A stretch of DNA of 64,000 bases from Rhodopseudomonas palustris (GTDB taxonomy: Bacteria > Pseudomonadota > Alphaproteobacteria > Rhizobiales > Xanthobacteraceae): positions 24,446-88,445 of the forward strand of contig JACRJB010000023.1 in assembly GCA_016215605.1 (NCBI GenBank), given 5' to 3'. A program made the position numbers and the translations under genes. The notes beneath the pieces are model-generated. The model was not told the origin of the DNA, searched no databases, and was given only the letters and a program-made list of their open reading frames with translations. Shown in pieces: positions 1 to 8,215 of this stretch. The first letter of the stretch is position 1. The number at the start of each line of letters is the position of its first letter.

Positions 1-318
1 GCCGGACTCGATCAACACCAGATCGAGGCCGGGAAACTTGGTCCGCATCTCGGCAACGGCGGCCAGGTTCATCGACGCGTCTTCGCGGATCGCGGTGTGC
101 GGACAACCGCCGGTTTCCACCCCGGCGATCCGATCCGGCGTCAGCGACCCCGAGCGCACCAGGAATTCGGCGTCCCACTTGGTGTAGATGTCGTTGGTAA
201 TCGCCGCAATGTCGTAACGCTCGCGCATCGATTTGCAGAGCAGGTCCATCAGCGCCGTCTTGCCGGAGCCGACCGGCCCGCCGATGCCCACGCGCAAAGG
301 ACCGTGATGAGCTGACAT
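1..318 (-). CDS. ureG: Urease accessory GTPase UreG (N-terminal part, runs off the window)
   Basis: The first 106 codons of UreG are present; the rest lies before base 1. UreG is the SIMIBI-class GTPase that, with UreD/UreF/UreH, powers nickel insertion into apo-urease in the cytoplasm. The translation starts [14 protein letters not shown] and has the P-loop GPVGSGKT at residues 14-21, the KWDAEFLVR segment, and the VETGGCPH metal-binding CPH motif, all diagnostic of UreG. The ATG at 318 is the natural start because the P-loop sits at the usual distance from it. The rest of the urease cluster presumably lies to the left, since UreG usually ends such operons. Confidence 0.95.
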   Translation of the reverse strand, partial: MSAHHGPLRVGIGGPVGSGKTALMDLLCKSMRERYDIAAITNDIYTKWDAEFLVRSGSLTPDRIAGVETGGCPHTAIREDASMNLAAVAEMRTKFPGLDLVLIESG

Positions 319-464
319 GGATGTTTCCCGATGACGCAGGCTTTGCAGGCTGATGGGACAGCGTCAAACGACAATGACACCGCGCGACGGAGCGAATAAG
401 AACGATGCCGGCAGAGATTGCAAGACGCCGGCGGCCGTCGGGAATAGGCCGCTTGAACGGCGGA

Positions 465-713
465 TCAGGCCGCCTTGGTCGACGGGTCCTTGCCGCCGCC
501 GTCCTTGACCGCGCTGTCCTTGCTCTTCGCCTCGTGACGAGGTTCGGCGCCCGAGGGCTTCTTTGCCGGCTTGCCGTAGCGTGACAGCGCCGCGAGTTCG
601 GCTTCCAATTCCGCCTGACGCGCAGCCACTTTTTCAGAAAGTTTCTGGGTCGCTTCGTCGCGCAACGACGCCAGTTCCTCGATGCTGAGCGCGTCGAGAT
701 CGATCTTCGCCAT
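465..713 (-). CDS. Small helical charged protein of unknown function
   Basis: An 82-residue hypothetical protein. Residues 1-50 form a predicted charged amphipathic helix or coiled coil (ELASLRDEATQKLSEKVAARQ), followed by a lysine-, serine- and glycine-rich tail. The N-terminal half resembles the oligomerisation helices of H-NS-like proteins, but the DNA-binding AT-hook-like core is not evident, so no function is claimed. A GGGAGA ribosome binding site lies 6 bases upstream of the ATG at 713. It stands alone, divergent from the gene at 844. Confidence 0.7.
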   Translation of the reverse strand: MAKIDLDALSIEELASLRDEATQKLSEKVAARQAELEAELAALSRYGKPAKKPSGAEPRHEAKSKDSAVKDGGGKDPSTKAA

Positions 714-843
714 CGAATGTCTCCCGATTGAAGCCGTGGGCTACCGGGTACCGCCTTACGCCGCAAGCGATCGGCGGAATTATCCACCGATCGGACGAGC
801 GCGCGAGCATTTCGATTGACGCCCGGAAGCGGGGGACTCAAAG

Positions 844-1281
844 ATGAGGCTGGGGATCACAATGACTTCATCGAAACTGCCAGACAGCGAGCTTTTCGCG
901 CGTCCTGCGACGCCCAATGCCCGCCCGACCACTTCGGCCTCCGACAAGTCGACCGAAGATCGGCCTCAGGTAGTGCCGCAGAACCAGCTAACAGACCAGG
1001 CGCCGCGCAATGTCGACGCGTCCCCGCGCGGCACAGCTTCCGCTGCGGGCAGCACGCCGGCCGTCACAAATCCTCGATCAGCCTCCGAGATCCCCCCGGC
1101 ATCCGCTGCAACTCCCAATGGCGTGGCAAGCGCAGCCGACGAACGCGCCGAAATCCTGAAACGCATTGCTGCATTCCGAAATTTGCAGGTCAGGCTGCGC
1201 CAGGATCGCGAAAAGTACTACGACGAGACGCTGGCGCGCACGCGCTCGCTGCTGTCCCAGCCGATGAAGCCGCGGCGCTGA
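844..1281 (+). CDS. Hypothetical protein with low-complexity N-terminus
   Basis: A 145-residue protein, not recognised. The first two thirds are Ala/Pro/Ser/Thr-rich and probably disordered. The last 50 residues form a charged helix (ADERAEILKRIAAFRNLQVRLRQ region) with a Tyr-rich segment and a basic C-terminus. The start at 844 follows a purine-rich stretch; an internal ATG at 862 after GGGGA is equally possible. An overlapping 226-codon frame on the same strand has a Cys/Arg-rich shadow composition and was rejected. Confidence is limited by the absence of a recognisable domain. Confidence 0.45.
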   Translation: MRLGITMTSSKLPDSELFARPATPNARPTTSASDKSTEDRPQVVPQNQLTDQAPRNVDASPRGTASAAGSTPAVTNPRSASEIPPASAATPNGVASAADERAEILKRIAAFRNLQVRLRQDREKYYDETLARTRSLLSQPMKPRR

Positions 1282-1645
1282 CGGCCTCGGCCTCGCGCAA
1301 ACGCCGGTTAGTCCCACTACGTCTTTGGTTGCACAAATATCCCGCGATGCGGGCGCATTGCGCCTTATTCGAGCAGCATGCGTGCTCGATCGTGGCGAAT
1401 CAGCGCACCCGGCAACGGCGCGTAGCGCCAACCCGCCGCGAAAACACGACGCTCAGCCGACATCTGATCAGCACAATCCCTGTATTTACTACCTAAGCCG
1501 TGCTGATTTTCGCCAAAATCTGAACTAAGCACGCCTTAAGCGAATGCTAACCGACGCGGCCCTGATCAGTTAGAATTCGTGAAATTGAGAATTGTCGACA
1601 GGGAACGAGTGTAGTAGAAGGGCGCTTCACTAAAGGAGCCTACGC
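1282..1645 (+). other. Intergenic, no gene seen; leader of the next small gene
   Basis: Around 360 bases with no convincing coding frame. The last 150 bases are more AT-rich than their surroundings and probably hold the promoter of the gene at 1646. A strong AAAGGAG ribosome binding site sits at 1632-1638. I see no clear FNR-type box or terminator hairpin here. Confidence 0.5.
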
Positions 1646-1909
1646 GTGGCAAAGAAAGCTAAAGCCAAGACTGCGAAGACCGCAGCAAAGTCGAAGAAGG
1701 CGAAGACCGTAGCGAAAACCGCTACCAAGGCCGCCAAGAAGACCAAGATCACTCGGCGCGAATATACCAAGGAAGACATCAAGGAGTTGCGCGCGCATTC
1801 GAAGGCGCGGACCCCGGTGGCTCAGATCGCCAAGTTGACCAAGCGGACCGTCGGCTCGCTGCGTCAGAAGGCGCTCAAGCTCGGTATCGGCCTCGGCCAC
1901 CAGCGCTAA
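1646..1909 (+). CDS. Lys/Ala-rich small protein with C-terminal helix-turn-helix-like region
   Basis: An 87-residue basic protein starting at GTG 1646, chosen because AAAGGAG lies 7 bases upstream. Residues 1-35 are an Ala/Lys repeat tail like the C-terminal tails of eukaryote-type histones H1 and bacterial histone-like proteins. Residues 36-87 (YTKEDIKELRAHSKARTPVA, then TKRTVGSLRQKALKLGIGLG) look like a short helix-turn-helix resembling SANT/Myb-like or resolvase-type DNA-binding segments. It is probably a small nucleoid-associated or DNA-binding protein, by inference from composition only. Confidence 0.8.
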   Translation: MAKKAKAKTAKTAAKSKKAKTVAKTATKAAKKTKITRREYTKEDIKELRAHSKARTPVAQIAKLTKRTVGSLRQKALKLGIGLGHQR

Positions 1910-1978
1910 GTCCGGAAAGACCCGCCTCGCGAAGCGACAACGACTGCCGATCGGCGGCTTCGGCCGCAAGTTTGGAGA

Positions 1979-4090
1979 TCAGTCGCGCTTCGCGAGCGGC
2001 GGTAAGGCCTTCTTCGCCCACACTTTATTGTCGTGAAACGCAGCACCACCGTGCGGCGCGATCGAATCTGCGCTGGTCAGCACGTTGATCCCGCGGCCGC
2101 CTTGATGCGCGCTGTTGGGAAAGACCGACTCGGCGATCAGGACGCCCCGGCGCAATCCGCCGTCGAGCCTGGCGGTGAGCATGGTCTCGCCCCGCTGGTT
2201 ACCGAGCGTCACCGCATCCCCTTCCTCGACTCCGATCATTTCAGCGTCCGCCGGATGTATCATCACCGTCGGCGCGCCTTCGCGCGCGCGTGACGACGGT
2301 GTCTCGTTGAAGGTGGTATTGAGAAAACTGCGCGCCGGGCTGGTCGCCAATCGGAACGGATGCGCGATATCCGGCTGTTCCGTGACCGCCCAGTGGTCGG
2401 GAAGGCTCGGCATCGCCTGCCATGGGCCCAGTTTCATCTGTCGCGGCACCTTGACGTTGCTCCAATCCGCGCGGAAATGGAATTTGCCGTCGGCATGCGC
2501 GAAGCCGTCGAGGAAGTGAGCCGTCCGGAAATCCGGCTGCAAGTCGCGCCAGAGATCGGCTTCGAGCTCCTCGATCGTGCCCCGCCCGCTTTTTTTCAGC
2601 GTCGCGTCGATCACTTCGCGCGGCGTCATGTCGAAGGCCGGATGGCGGACCTCGAGCCTCGCCGCCAGCCCCTGCAGCACTTCGTGGTTGGACCGGCATT
2701 CGCCGGGCGGCTCCACCAGCCTGGCGCCGACCGAAATATGCTGGTGGCCGCCGCCGTAATACAGATCATCGTGTTCGAGAAACATGGTCGCTGGCAGTAC
2801 GATGTCGGCCATCAGCGCAGTCTCGGTCATGAACTGCTCGTGTACGGCAACGAACAAATCGTCCCGCGCAAAGCCTGCGCGGACCAGATTCTGCTCCGGC
2901 GCAACCGTCATCGGGTTGGTATTCTGGATCAGCATCGCCTTGACGGGCGCGCCGCCACCGAGCGCCTCGGCATCGCCGGTGAGGATGCGGCCGATCTTCG
3001 ACTGATCGAGCACACGGGTCGAAGGGTCCAGCGTATCGAGGCCCTCGATCAGCGTCTTGTCGAAGCCGAAGATGGCACCGTTGTTGAAGAAGGCGCCGCC
3101 GCCTTCGTACTGCCAGGCGCCCGTCACCGCCGGAATGCACAGCGCCGCGTGCATCTGCGCCGCACCATTGCGACTGCGGGTGAAACCGTAACCGAGCCTG
3201 AAGAAACTACGCTTGGTCTCGCCGACCGCACGGGCGAACGCTTCGATCTCCGCCACCGGCACCCCGCAGATGGCCGACGCCCATTCCGGCGTCCGCGTCT
3301 GCAGATGCGCCTCCAGCTCATCGGGGCAGTCGGTGTAGCGGCCGAGATAGTCGCGGTCGGCGTAGCCGTCTCGAAACAACACGTGCATCACGCCACACGC
3401 GAAGGCGCCGTCGGTCCCCGGACGCAGGATGATCCGGATATCGGCCTGCTTCATGGTTTCGTTGTCGTAGATATCGACCGCGACGATCCGCGCGCCCCGT
3501 TCCTTACGGGCGCGTGACGCATGCGTCATCACATTGACCTGGGTCGAGACCGCGTTGGTGCCCCAGATCACGATCAGATCCGATCTCGCCATCTCCCGGG
3601 GGTCGACCCCCGCGACCTTGCCGGTCCCGGCGGCGTAGCCCGACCAGGCCACATTGGAGCAGATGGTCGAGTAGAACCGCGAGTACTTCTTGGTGTTGGC
3701 CAGCCGGTTGATGCCATCCCGCATCACCAGCCCCATGGTGCCGGCGTAGTAATACGGCCAGACCGACTCGGCGCCGAACTCGGCTTCGGCCGCATTGAAG
3801 CGGGCCGCGATCTCGTCCAAGGCCTCGTCCCAGCCGATGCGGACGAACTGCCCCGATCCCTTCGGCCCGGAGCGGCGCATCGGAAATGTCAGGCGATCGG
3901 GGTGATGGATGCGCTCGGCGTAGCGCGCGACCTTGGCGCAGACGACACCCGCCGTGTAGGTCTGGCGTTTGGATCCGCGCACCCGACCGATGGTCGTGCG
4001 GTCGATCACCTCGACGTCGAGCGCGCAGGCCGACGGGCAATCATGCGGACAGGTCGAATGGCGGATATCGATCTTCGCAGTCTGGTTCAT
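1979..4090 (-). CDS. Molybdopterin-dependent oxidoreductase, single-subunit type
   Basis: A 703-residue protein of the DMSO reductase/formate dehydrogenase superfamily. Cysteines C14, C18, C22 and C51 (CPHDCPSAC, then VVCAK) give an N-terminal [4Fe-4S] site. The molybdopterin-binding domains follow, including VIWGTNAVSTQVN around residue 174, NTNPMTVAPEQN around 390 and a C-terminal dinucleotide-binding domain (HPADAEMIGVEEGDAVTL). The metal ligand cannot be assigned with certainty; C144 and nearby serines lie near the expected position. No Tat signal is visible, so it is probably cytoplasmic. No electron-transfer or membrane subunit is adjacent, so substrate and partner are unknown. Related proteins are often annotated simply as molybdopterin oxidoreductases. 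Confidence 0.9.
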   Translation of the reverse strand: MNQTAKIDIRHSTCPHDCPSACALDVEVIDRTTIGRVRGSKRQTYTAGVVCAKVARYAERIHHPDRLTFPMRRSGPKGSGQFVRIGWDEALDEIAARFNAAEAEFGAESVWPYYYAGTMGLVMRDGINRLANTKKYSRFYSTICSNVAWSGYAAGTGKVAGVDPREMARSDLIVIWGTNAVSTQVNVMTHASRARKERGARIVAVDIYDNETMKQADIRIILRPGTDGAFACGVMHVLFRDGYADRDYLGRYTDCPDELEAHLQTRTPEWASAICGVPVAEIEAFARAVGETKRSFFRLGYGFTRSRNGAAQMHAALCIPAVTGAWQYEGGGAFFNNGAIFGFDKTLIEGLDTLDPSTRVLDQSKIGRILTGDAEALGGGAPVKAMLIQNTNPMTVAPEQNLVRAGFARDDLFVAVHEQFMTETALMADIVLPATMFLEHDDLYYGGGHQHISVGARLVEPPGECRSNHEVLQGLAARLEVRHPAFDMTPREVIDATLKKSGRGTIEELEADLWRDLQPDFRTAHFLDGFAHADGKFHFRADWSNVKVPRQMKLGPWQAMPSLPDHWAVTEQPDIAHPFRLATSPARSFLNTTFNETPSSRAREGAPTVMIHPADAEMIGVEEGDAVTLGNQRGETMLTARLDGGLRRGVLIAESVFPNSAHQGGRGINVLTSADSIAPHGGAAFHDNKVWAKKALPPLAKRD

Positions 4091-4227
4091 TTGCGAACCG
4101 TTAGCATGTTAAGTGGCAGCTGAGAATATCCGGCTGCGGTCGCGAGGTGCGCTTCGAAAAGCGAGGGCCTGTCGCAACTTCCCGGCTGCTCGGCGGTTAG
4201 TCCGGTCCATCACAGATCGGACCATCC

Positions 4228-4530
4228 GTGCACCCAGCCAAAGTCTTCGAATTCGAACGCCTCGTGAAGGAATTCGTCGCCTGGCGCGCGGTCCCGTGCG
4301 ACGAACGCGCCCCCGCAGCGGCGTGGTGGTGGGGGCCGGCGATGGCACTGCGGACCGAAACGAACCCGATGCCGGCCGAGTTTTGCACAACCTTCGATTT
4401 GCCGGACGGCGCATCCTACGCCGATGCGGCGCAGAGCTTGATGGCGTTCCTGGCGCCGCAAACGTCTCAGGCGCCCTCGACCGGGTTCCCGCGTCGGCCG
4501 AAACGGCTGCAGGAGGACGCGGCGACCTAG
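4228..4530 (+). CDS. Small hypothetical protein
   Basis: A 100-residue protein from GTG 4228, not recognised. It has a helical N-terminus (VFEFERLVKEFVAWRAVP), a Trp-rich WWWGPAMAL segment, then TFDLPDGASYADAAQSLMAFL. The balanced composition argues that it is real, unlike the antisense frames here. It lies between two minus-strand genes and ends 20 bases before the stop of the channel gene. The start is uncertain because no good ribosome binding site is visible. Confidence 0.55.
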   Translation: MHPAKVFEFERLVKEFVAWRAVPCDERAPAAAWWWGPAMALRTETNPMPAEFCTTFDLPDGASYADAAQSLMAFLAPQTSQAPSTGFPRRPKRLQEDAAT

Positions 4531-4549
4531 TCGGCCGTGGCGCGTTCGC

Positions 4550-5809
4550 TCAGGCGGTCTTCTCCAGGGGCGTCGCAGCCGGAGGCGGCGTCACTTCGTC
4601 CTGCCCCTCCAGATCGGCAATCTCCAGATTGAGATTGCGACCGGTCCTGCCCTCGACGATCTGGTTGATCTTGCGCGCGATCCCCGGCTCGCGGCTGATC
4701 AGTGCGCGAAGATCGGCGGCGTCGAGCACGAGCAATCGCGTGCGCGACACCGCTTTCACCGTCGCCGAGCGTTCGACGCGCTTCAGCACGGCGATCTCGC
4801 CGAAGAAGTGCCCGCTGCCGAGCCGGACCAGCCGTCCCTTTTCCTCAGGACCCAGCTCGATCTCGACGTCGCCCTCGGCGATGAAGTACATCGCCGTCGC
4901 CGGATCGCCGCGGCGAAAGACGGTGTCGCCCCGATCGATCTGGCGTGCCTGCAACAACTGCATGATGTGGGCGATGTCGCCGGCGGTCAGGTGCGAGAAC
5001 AACGGCACCCGGGCGACCATGCTCCAGTTGACGATGAAATCGCGCCGGTGAATGACCTCCGAGAAGGCGTTGGCGACGATGCCGACCGGCAGCGCGATCA
5101 TCACCAGGCCGCCGACGATGGTGACCGAGGCGATCATCCGGCCGATGCCCGTCGCGGGGACCACGTCGCCATAGCCGATCGTGGTCAGGGTGACGATCGC
5201 CCACCACATCGCGTCGGGGATGGTGCCGAACTTGTCGGGCTGAACGTTGCCCTCGACGATATGCATCGCAGTCGCGGACACCAGCGTCGCACAGCCCAGG
5301 ATCACCAGGCAGGCCAGCAGCGCTCGCCGCTCGGCCTCCAGAACTTCGAGCAGCGACCGCATTCCAGACGAGTACCGCGCGAACTTCAGCACACGCAGCA
5401 CGCGAAGGATGATCAACACCCGAAGGTCGTCGAAGCCGAGCATTGCGACCCAGAGCGGCATCACCGCGAGGCAGTCGACGATGCCCTGGGCGCTCGTCAT
5501 GTAGGCCCACGCGGCCCGGACCGGCCCCATCTCCCGGAACGGGACGTGCTCCGCCGCGATCCAGATCCGGATGTAATACTCGATCGAGAAGAACACGAGG
5601 CAGACGAATTCGAGCGCGCGGAACGTTGCGCCGTAGTCGTCGCGGAAGCGCGGCACCGACTCCATCACCGTGATGCCGATGCTCAGAATGATGAAGAAGA
5701 CGATGACGCGATTGACGACGACGCCGACGCGCGTGTCCTGCGCGTGCGATTCGAGAACCTCGTAGAAATATTGCCGAGCTCTGAGCAGGCGCGGCCGGGC
5801 TTCGGGCAT
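4550..5809 (-). CDS. Cyclic-nucleotide-gated potassium channel (MloK1-like)
   Basis: A 419-residue inner-membrane channel of the six-TM voltage-gated superfamily. S1 to S4 span about residues 30-150, with an arginine-bearing S4-like helix (RVLIILRVLRVLKFAR, 130-145). The pore helix and K+ selectivity filter TTIGYGD are at 209-215. A C-terminal cyclic-nucleotide-binding domain covers about 280-400 with the phosphate-binding cassette FFGEIAVL...RSATVKA. This architecture matches the Mesorhizobium MloK1 family, which opens on binding cAMP. The ATG at 5809 is preferred over an upstream TTG because GAGG precedes it. It appears to be a single-gene unit with its own promoter, downstream of aadR in the same direction. 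Confidence 0.93.
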   Translation of the reverse strand: MPEARPRLLRARQYFYEVLESHAQDTRVGVVVNRVIVFFIILSIGITVMESVPRFRDDYGATFRALEFVCLVFFSIEYYIRIWIAAEHVPFREMGPVRAAWAYMTSAQGIVDCLAVMPLWVAMLGFDDLRVLIILRVLRVLKFARYSSGMRSLLEVLEAERRALLACLVILGCATLVSATAMHIVEGNVQPDKFGTIPDAMWWAIVTLTTIGYGDVVPATGIGRMIASVTIVGGLVMIALPVGIVANAFSEVIHRRDFIVNWSMVARVPLFSHLTAGDIAHIMQLLQARQIDRGDTVFRRGDPATAMYFIAEGDVEIELGPEEKGRLVRLGSGHFFGEIAVLKRVERSATVKAVSRTRLLVLDAADLRALISREPGIARKINQIVEGRTGRNLNLEIADLEGQDEVTPPPAATPLEKTA

Positions 5810-5859
5810 CGTTGGGCCTCGAGTAGATCCCAAACAGATGCGCCGGCGGAGGAACCGAT

Positions 5860-6579
5860 TCAGGCCGCGGCGAGCGCGTCGAAACGCTTCGGATCCAGCA
5901 CGCGCACCCCGTCCGGGACGATCACAATCAGCTTTTCTCGCTCGAGCTTGGTAAAGGTGCGGCTAACGGTTTCGATGGTCAGGCCGAGGAAATCGGCGAT
6001 GTCCTGCCGCCCCATCGGCAGACTGACCGTCTTGGTGACGCCTTCGAGCCGGGCAAGACGATCGCGCCAGCCGACGAGGAAGGCCGCGACCTTTTCCTCG
6101 GCCGAACGGCGGCCGAGCAGCAGCATCTGATCCTGCGCCAGGCTCAGCTCGCGGGTGGCGAACTCATTCATGCGCATCAGCATATGCGGCCTGTTTTCGA
6201 TGAACCGCAGAAACGGACCACGGAAGAACTTGCAGACGGTGACGCCGCCGATGGAGTCCGCCGAGAACGAGTAGCGGGCGGATGGCGCCATTCCGAGAAA
6301 ATCGCCCGGCAGCGCGAAACCGATGATCTGGCGTCGGCCGTCGGGTAGCAACTTGTAGAGTCGCGCGATACCCTCGACCAGACTGTACACCGCGTCGGCG
6401 ACTTCGTCTTCGGAGAACAACGCTTCCTTGGCGCCATAGCGAACATGCTGCGCCAGGCGTTCGAACTCCTCGTGCTCGACTTGCTCGAGTTCGCCGCAAA
6501 TCGCCAGCGGGCGCACCGCACAATGCGTCTCGCAGCGGAAACCGTCGCAAGTCGAGTTTGGAAAAGCGAGGTGCGGCAT
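5860..6579 (-). CDS. aadR: FNR-type oxygen-responsive transcriptional regulator (AadR)
   Basis: A 239-residue Crp/Fnr-family regulator. N-terminal cysteines C16, C20 and C28 together with C116 match the ligands of an oxygen-labile [4Fe-4S] cluster in FNR/FnrN proteins. A cNMP-like beta-roll covers about 30-140, a long dimer helix follows, and the C-terminal winged helix has recognition motif ETVSRTFTKLER, whose E..SR residues read TTGAT half-sites. AadR of R. palustris, known to control anaerobic benzoate/4-hydroxybenzoate degradation, is the expected gene near fixLJK in this genus. The ATG at 6579 follows a GGAG. An FNR box 102 bases upstream, shared with the divergent cytochrome gene, could allow autoregulation. 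Confidence 0.93.
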   Translation of the reverse strand: MPHLAFPNSTCDGFRCETHCAVRPLAICGELEQVEHEEFERLAQHVRYGAKEALFSEDEVADAVYSLVEGIARLYKLLPDGRRQIIGFALPGDFLGMAPSARYSFSADSIGGVTVCKFFRGPFLRFIENRPHMLMRMNEFATRELSLAQDQMLLLGRRSAEEKVAAFLVGWRDRLARLEGVTKTVSLPMGRQDIADFLGLTIETVSRTFTKLEREKLIVIVPDGVRVLDPKRFDALAAA

Positions 6580-6680
6580 CCATCACTCCATGCGGTCGCC
6601 AGATCGAATTCTTGCCGCGCACTGCGTCGAATGCGTCATGCGCCAGTCAGGGCAATATGTCGGCAAATCGTCAAGGAAGC

Positions 6681-6694
6681 TTGACACAGATCAA
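6681..6694. promoter_or_regulatory. FNR/FixK-type box between aadR and cytochrome c
   Basis: TTGACACAGATCAA fits the TTGA[TC]-N4-[AG]TCAA consensus of FNR/FixK proteins. Its centre is about 74 bases upstream of the cytochrome c ATG, so a class II promoter would give a 33-base leader. It also lies 102 bases from the aadR start. Confidence 0.8.
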
Positions 6695-6761
6695 GGCCGC
6701 TCGACGGGGCGCCATCGATGGTTCGTCCGCGACTTTGCGCCTTCTCCAATCCGAGCGCCCG

Positions 6762-7130
6762 ATGCGAATCATTGCCGCCTGTCTCGCGATCTTGCTTCCC
6801 ATGATCACGACGGCTTCGGCCGCAACCCCGGCTGAGCGCCACGGGTTTGCCTTCGCAAAGTCACACTGCGCGCGCTGCCATGCGATCGGCCTGACAGGTA
6901 CCAGCCGATTGAAAAAAGCCCCGCCATTCCGCACGTTGCACGACCGCTACCCGGTCGAGACGCTGGCCGAGGCCTTCGCCGAAGGCATCTACACCGGACA
7001 TTCAAAGATGCCCGCCTTCGAGCTCGAACCGGATCAGATCAACGACCTTTTATCGTACCTGAAGAGCCTGGAGCGGGCCGGACCTCGGGGGCGTTCGCAC
7101 CCGCCAGGCTATCCACGGTCCATGGAATAA
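6762..7130 (+). CDS. Periplasmic class I cytochrome c
   Basis: A 122-residue monohaem cytochrome. Residues 1-20 are a Sec signal peptide ending ASA-ATP. The haem-binding motif CARCH is at 36-40, and GHSKMPAFEL supplies the likely distal methionine. Residues 70-105 form the C-terminal helix (QINDLLSYLKSLE). The frame stays open upstream to 6558, but the signal peptide fixes the ATG at 6762. An FNR-type box lies upstream, so low-oxygen expression is likely. Its last 92 bases overlap the 3' end of the MCE gene on the other strand. Electron partners are unknown. Confidence 0.9.
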   Translation: MRIIAACLAILLPMITTASAATPAERHGFAFAKSHCARCHAIGLTGTSRLKKAPPFRTLHDRYPVETLAEAFAEGIYTGHSKMPAFELEPDQINDLLSYLKSLERAGPRGRSHPPGYPRSME

Positions 7131-8208
7131 GCTCCTTGGCGGTCGCATCGAACGCTGCTTCGAACGCGGCAACAGCGGCACCAGGGTCCGGCTTGTCGAG
7201 CTTAGCGGACTGCTGAAACAGTCGGGCGCCGATCAACTTTCCATTCTTGTCGATGATCTTGGCGCCGAAGGCGACCTTCGCGCTCGGTCCGCCCTCACCT
7301 GCAATCAGAAAATTTCGAATGTCGATCAGCAGCTGGTAATCCGGCTGCACGGCGTCGTTCGGCCGCAGCGGCGGATGCGCGATGTCGTAGTTCTCGAAGC
7401 TCTGGAGCAGCTTCTCCTGGAGCATCTTCGGAATGCTGTCGCTCCATTGTGCGCCGGCAAAGGCCGGCAGGTCGAGCTCCGGCGCCAGCAGCATCTTCTG
7501 CGAATCGAACAGCACCACCGTGGTCGGCTCGGGGATCGTGAGCTGACCCTTGAGCGACTTGGTCGGCGGCGGAAACCCAGTGGCGGGCTGCAGATCATAG
7601 ACGACCTTCTTGACCACCGGCTCGTTGGCGCCAGTCATGCGCTCGACACCGCCAAGAATACCATCGAGCGCTCCAGTCTTGCTCGACAGCCACTCCGAGA
7701 AGGTCTTCAGGTTGCCGATGGTTTCCTTGAGCGGCTGCGAATTCTCGCCGAGCACCGAATCGACCTTGCGCAGCGCCTCGCGCGCCGCCTGGGTCATGCT
7801 CATCCCCGCCCCCGGCTCGGCGATCAGCGTGGTGGCGATCGCGGATCCGGTCAGATCCTTGCCGCCTTCCAGCGCGACCACGGGCACGCCCGTGAGCCCC
7901 TGGAAGTCGAGCCCAACCTTGGTGTCCGGCCGCACCGGCGTATCGGTCGCCACGGCGATTGTCGCGTTGACCCGGCGCGGATCGTCGGACGCGAGACCGA
8001 GCGCGGTCACCTCGCCGACGCGGATGCCGTTGAACAGCACCGCCGCGCCGATCAGAAGGCCGGGGACCGGATCGCGAAACTGGATGTGGTAGCTGGTGCG
8101 CGCGCCGATGCCGGTGGTGTTGTGCAACCAGAATACGAATCCGAACACTGCGAGGATGGCCGCGAGTACGAACGCGCCGACGATGACGAAGGGAGCACGG
8201 GTTTCCAT
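7039..8208 (-). CDS. MCE-domain lipid-transport protein with fused PqiC-like auxiliary domain
   Basis: A 389-residue periplasmic component of an Mla/MCE-type ABC transporter. One N-terminal TM helix (about 8-30) is followed by an MCE domain (about 40-120, RDPVPGLLIGAAVLFNGIRV) and a helical linker. The C-terminal half (about 205-375, with FDSQKMLLAPELDLPAFAGA and YQLLIDIRNFLI) resembles the ABC-type transport auxiliary lipoprotein (PqiC/DUF330) family but carries no lipobox of its own. It is the last gene of a three-gene operon behind the ATPase, with a 7-base gap. It probably passes phospholipids or hydrophobic substrates across the periplasm. The fusion assignment comes from reading motifs, not from a search. 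Confidence 0.85.
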   Translation of the reverse strand: METRAPFVIVGAFVLAAILAVFGFVFWLHNTTGIGARTSYHIQFRDPVPGLLIGAAVLFNGIRVGEVTALGLASDDPRRVNATIAVATDTPVRPDTKVGLDFQGLTGVPVVALEGGKDLTGSAIATTLIAEPGAGMSMTQAAREALRKVDSVLGENSQPLKETIGNLKTFSEWLSSKTGALDGILGGVERMTGANEPVVKKVVYDLQPATGFPPPTKSLKGQLTIPEPTTVVLFDSQKMLLAPELDLPAFAGAQWSDSIPKMLQEKLLQSFENYDIAHPPLRPNDAVQPDYQLLIDIRNFLIAGEGGPSAKVAFGAKIIDKNGKLIGARLFQQSAKLDKPDPGAAVAAFEAAFDATAKELIPWTVDSLAGANAPEVRPAPGSSGTIKGR

Positions 8209-8215
8209 GGGCGTC

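Noticed and set aside
5247..5504. Plus-strand small frames across the K+ channel gene
   Set aside because: Antisense to a gene with TIGYGD filter and CNBD motifs.
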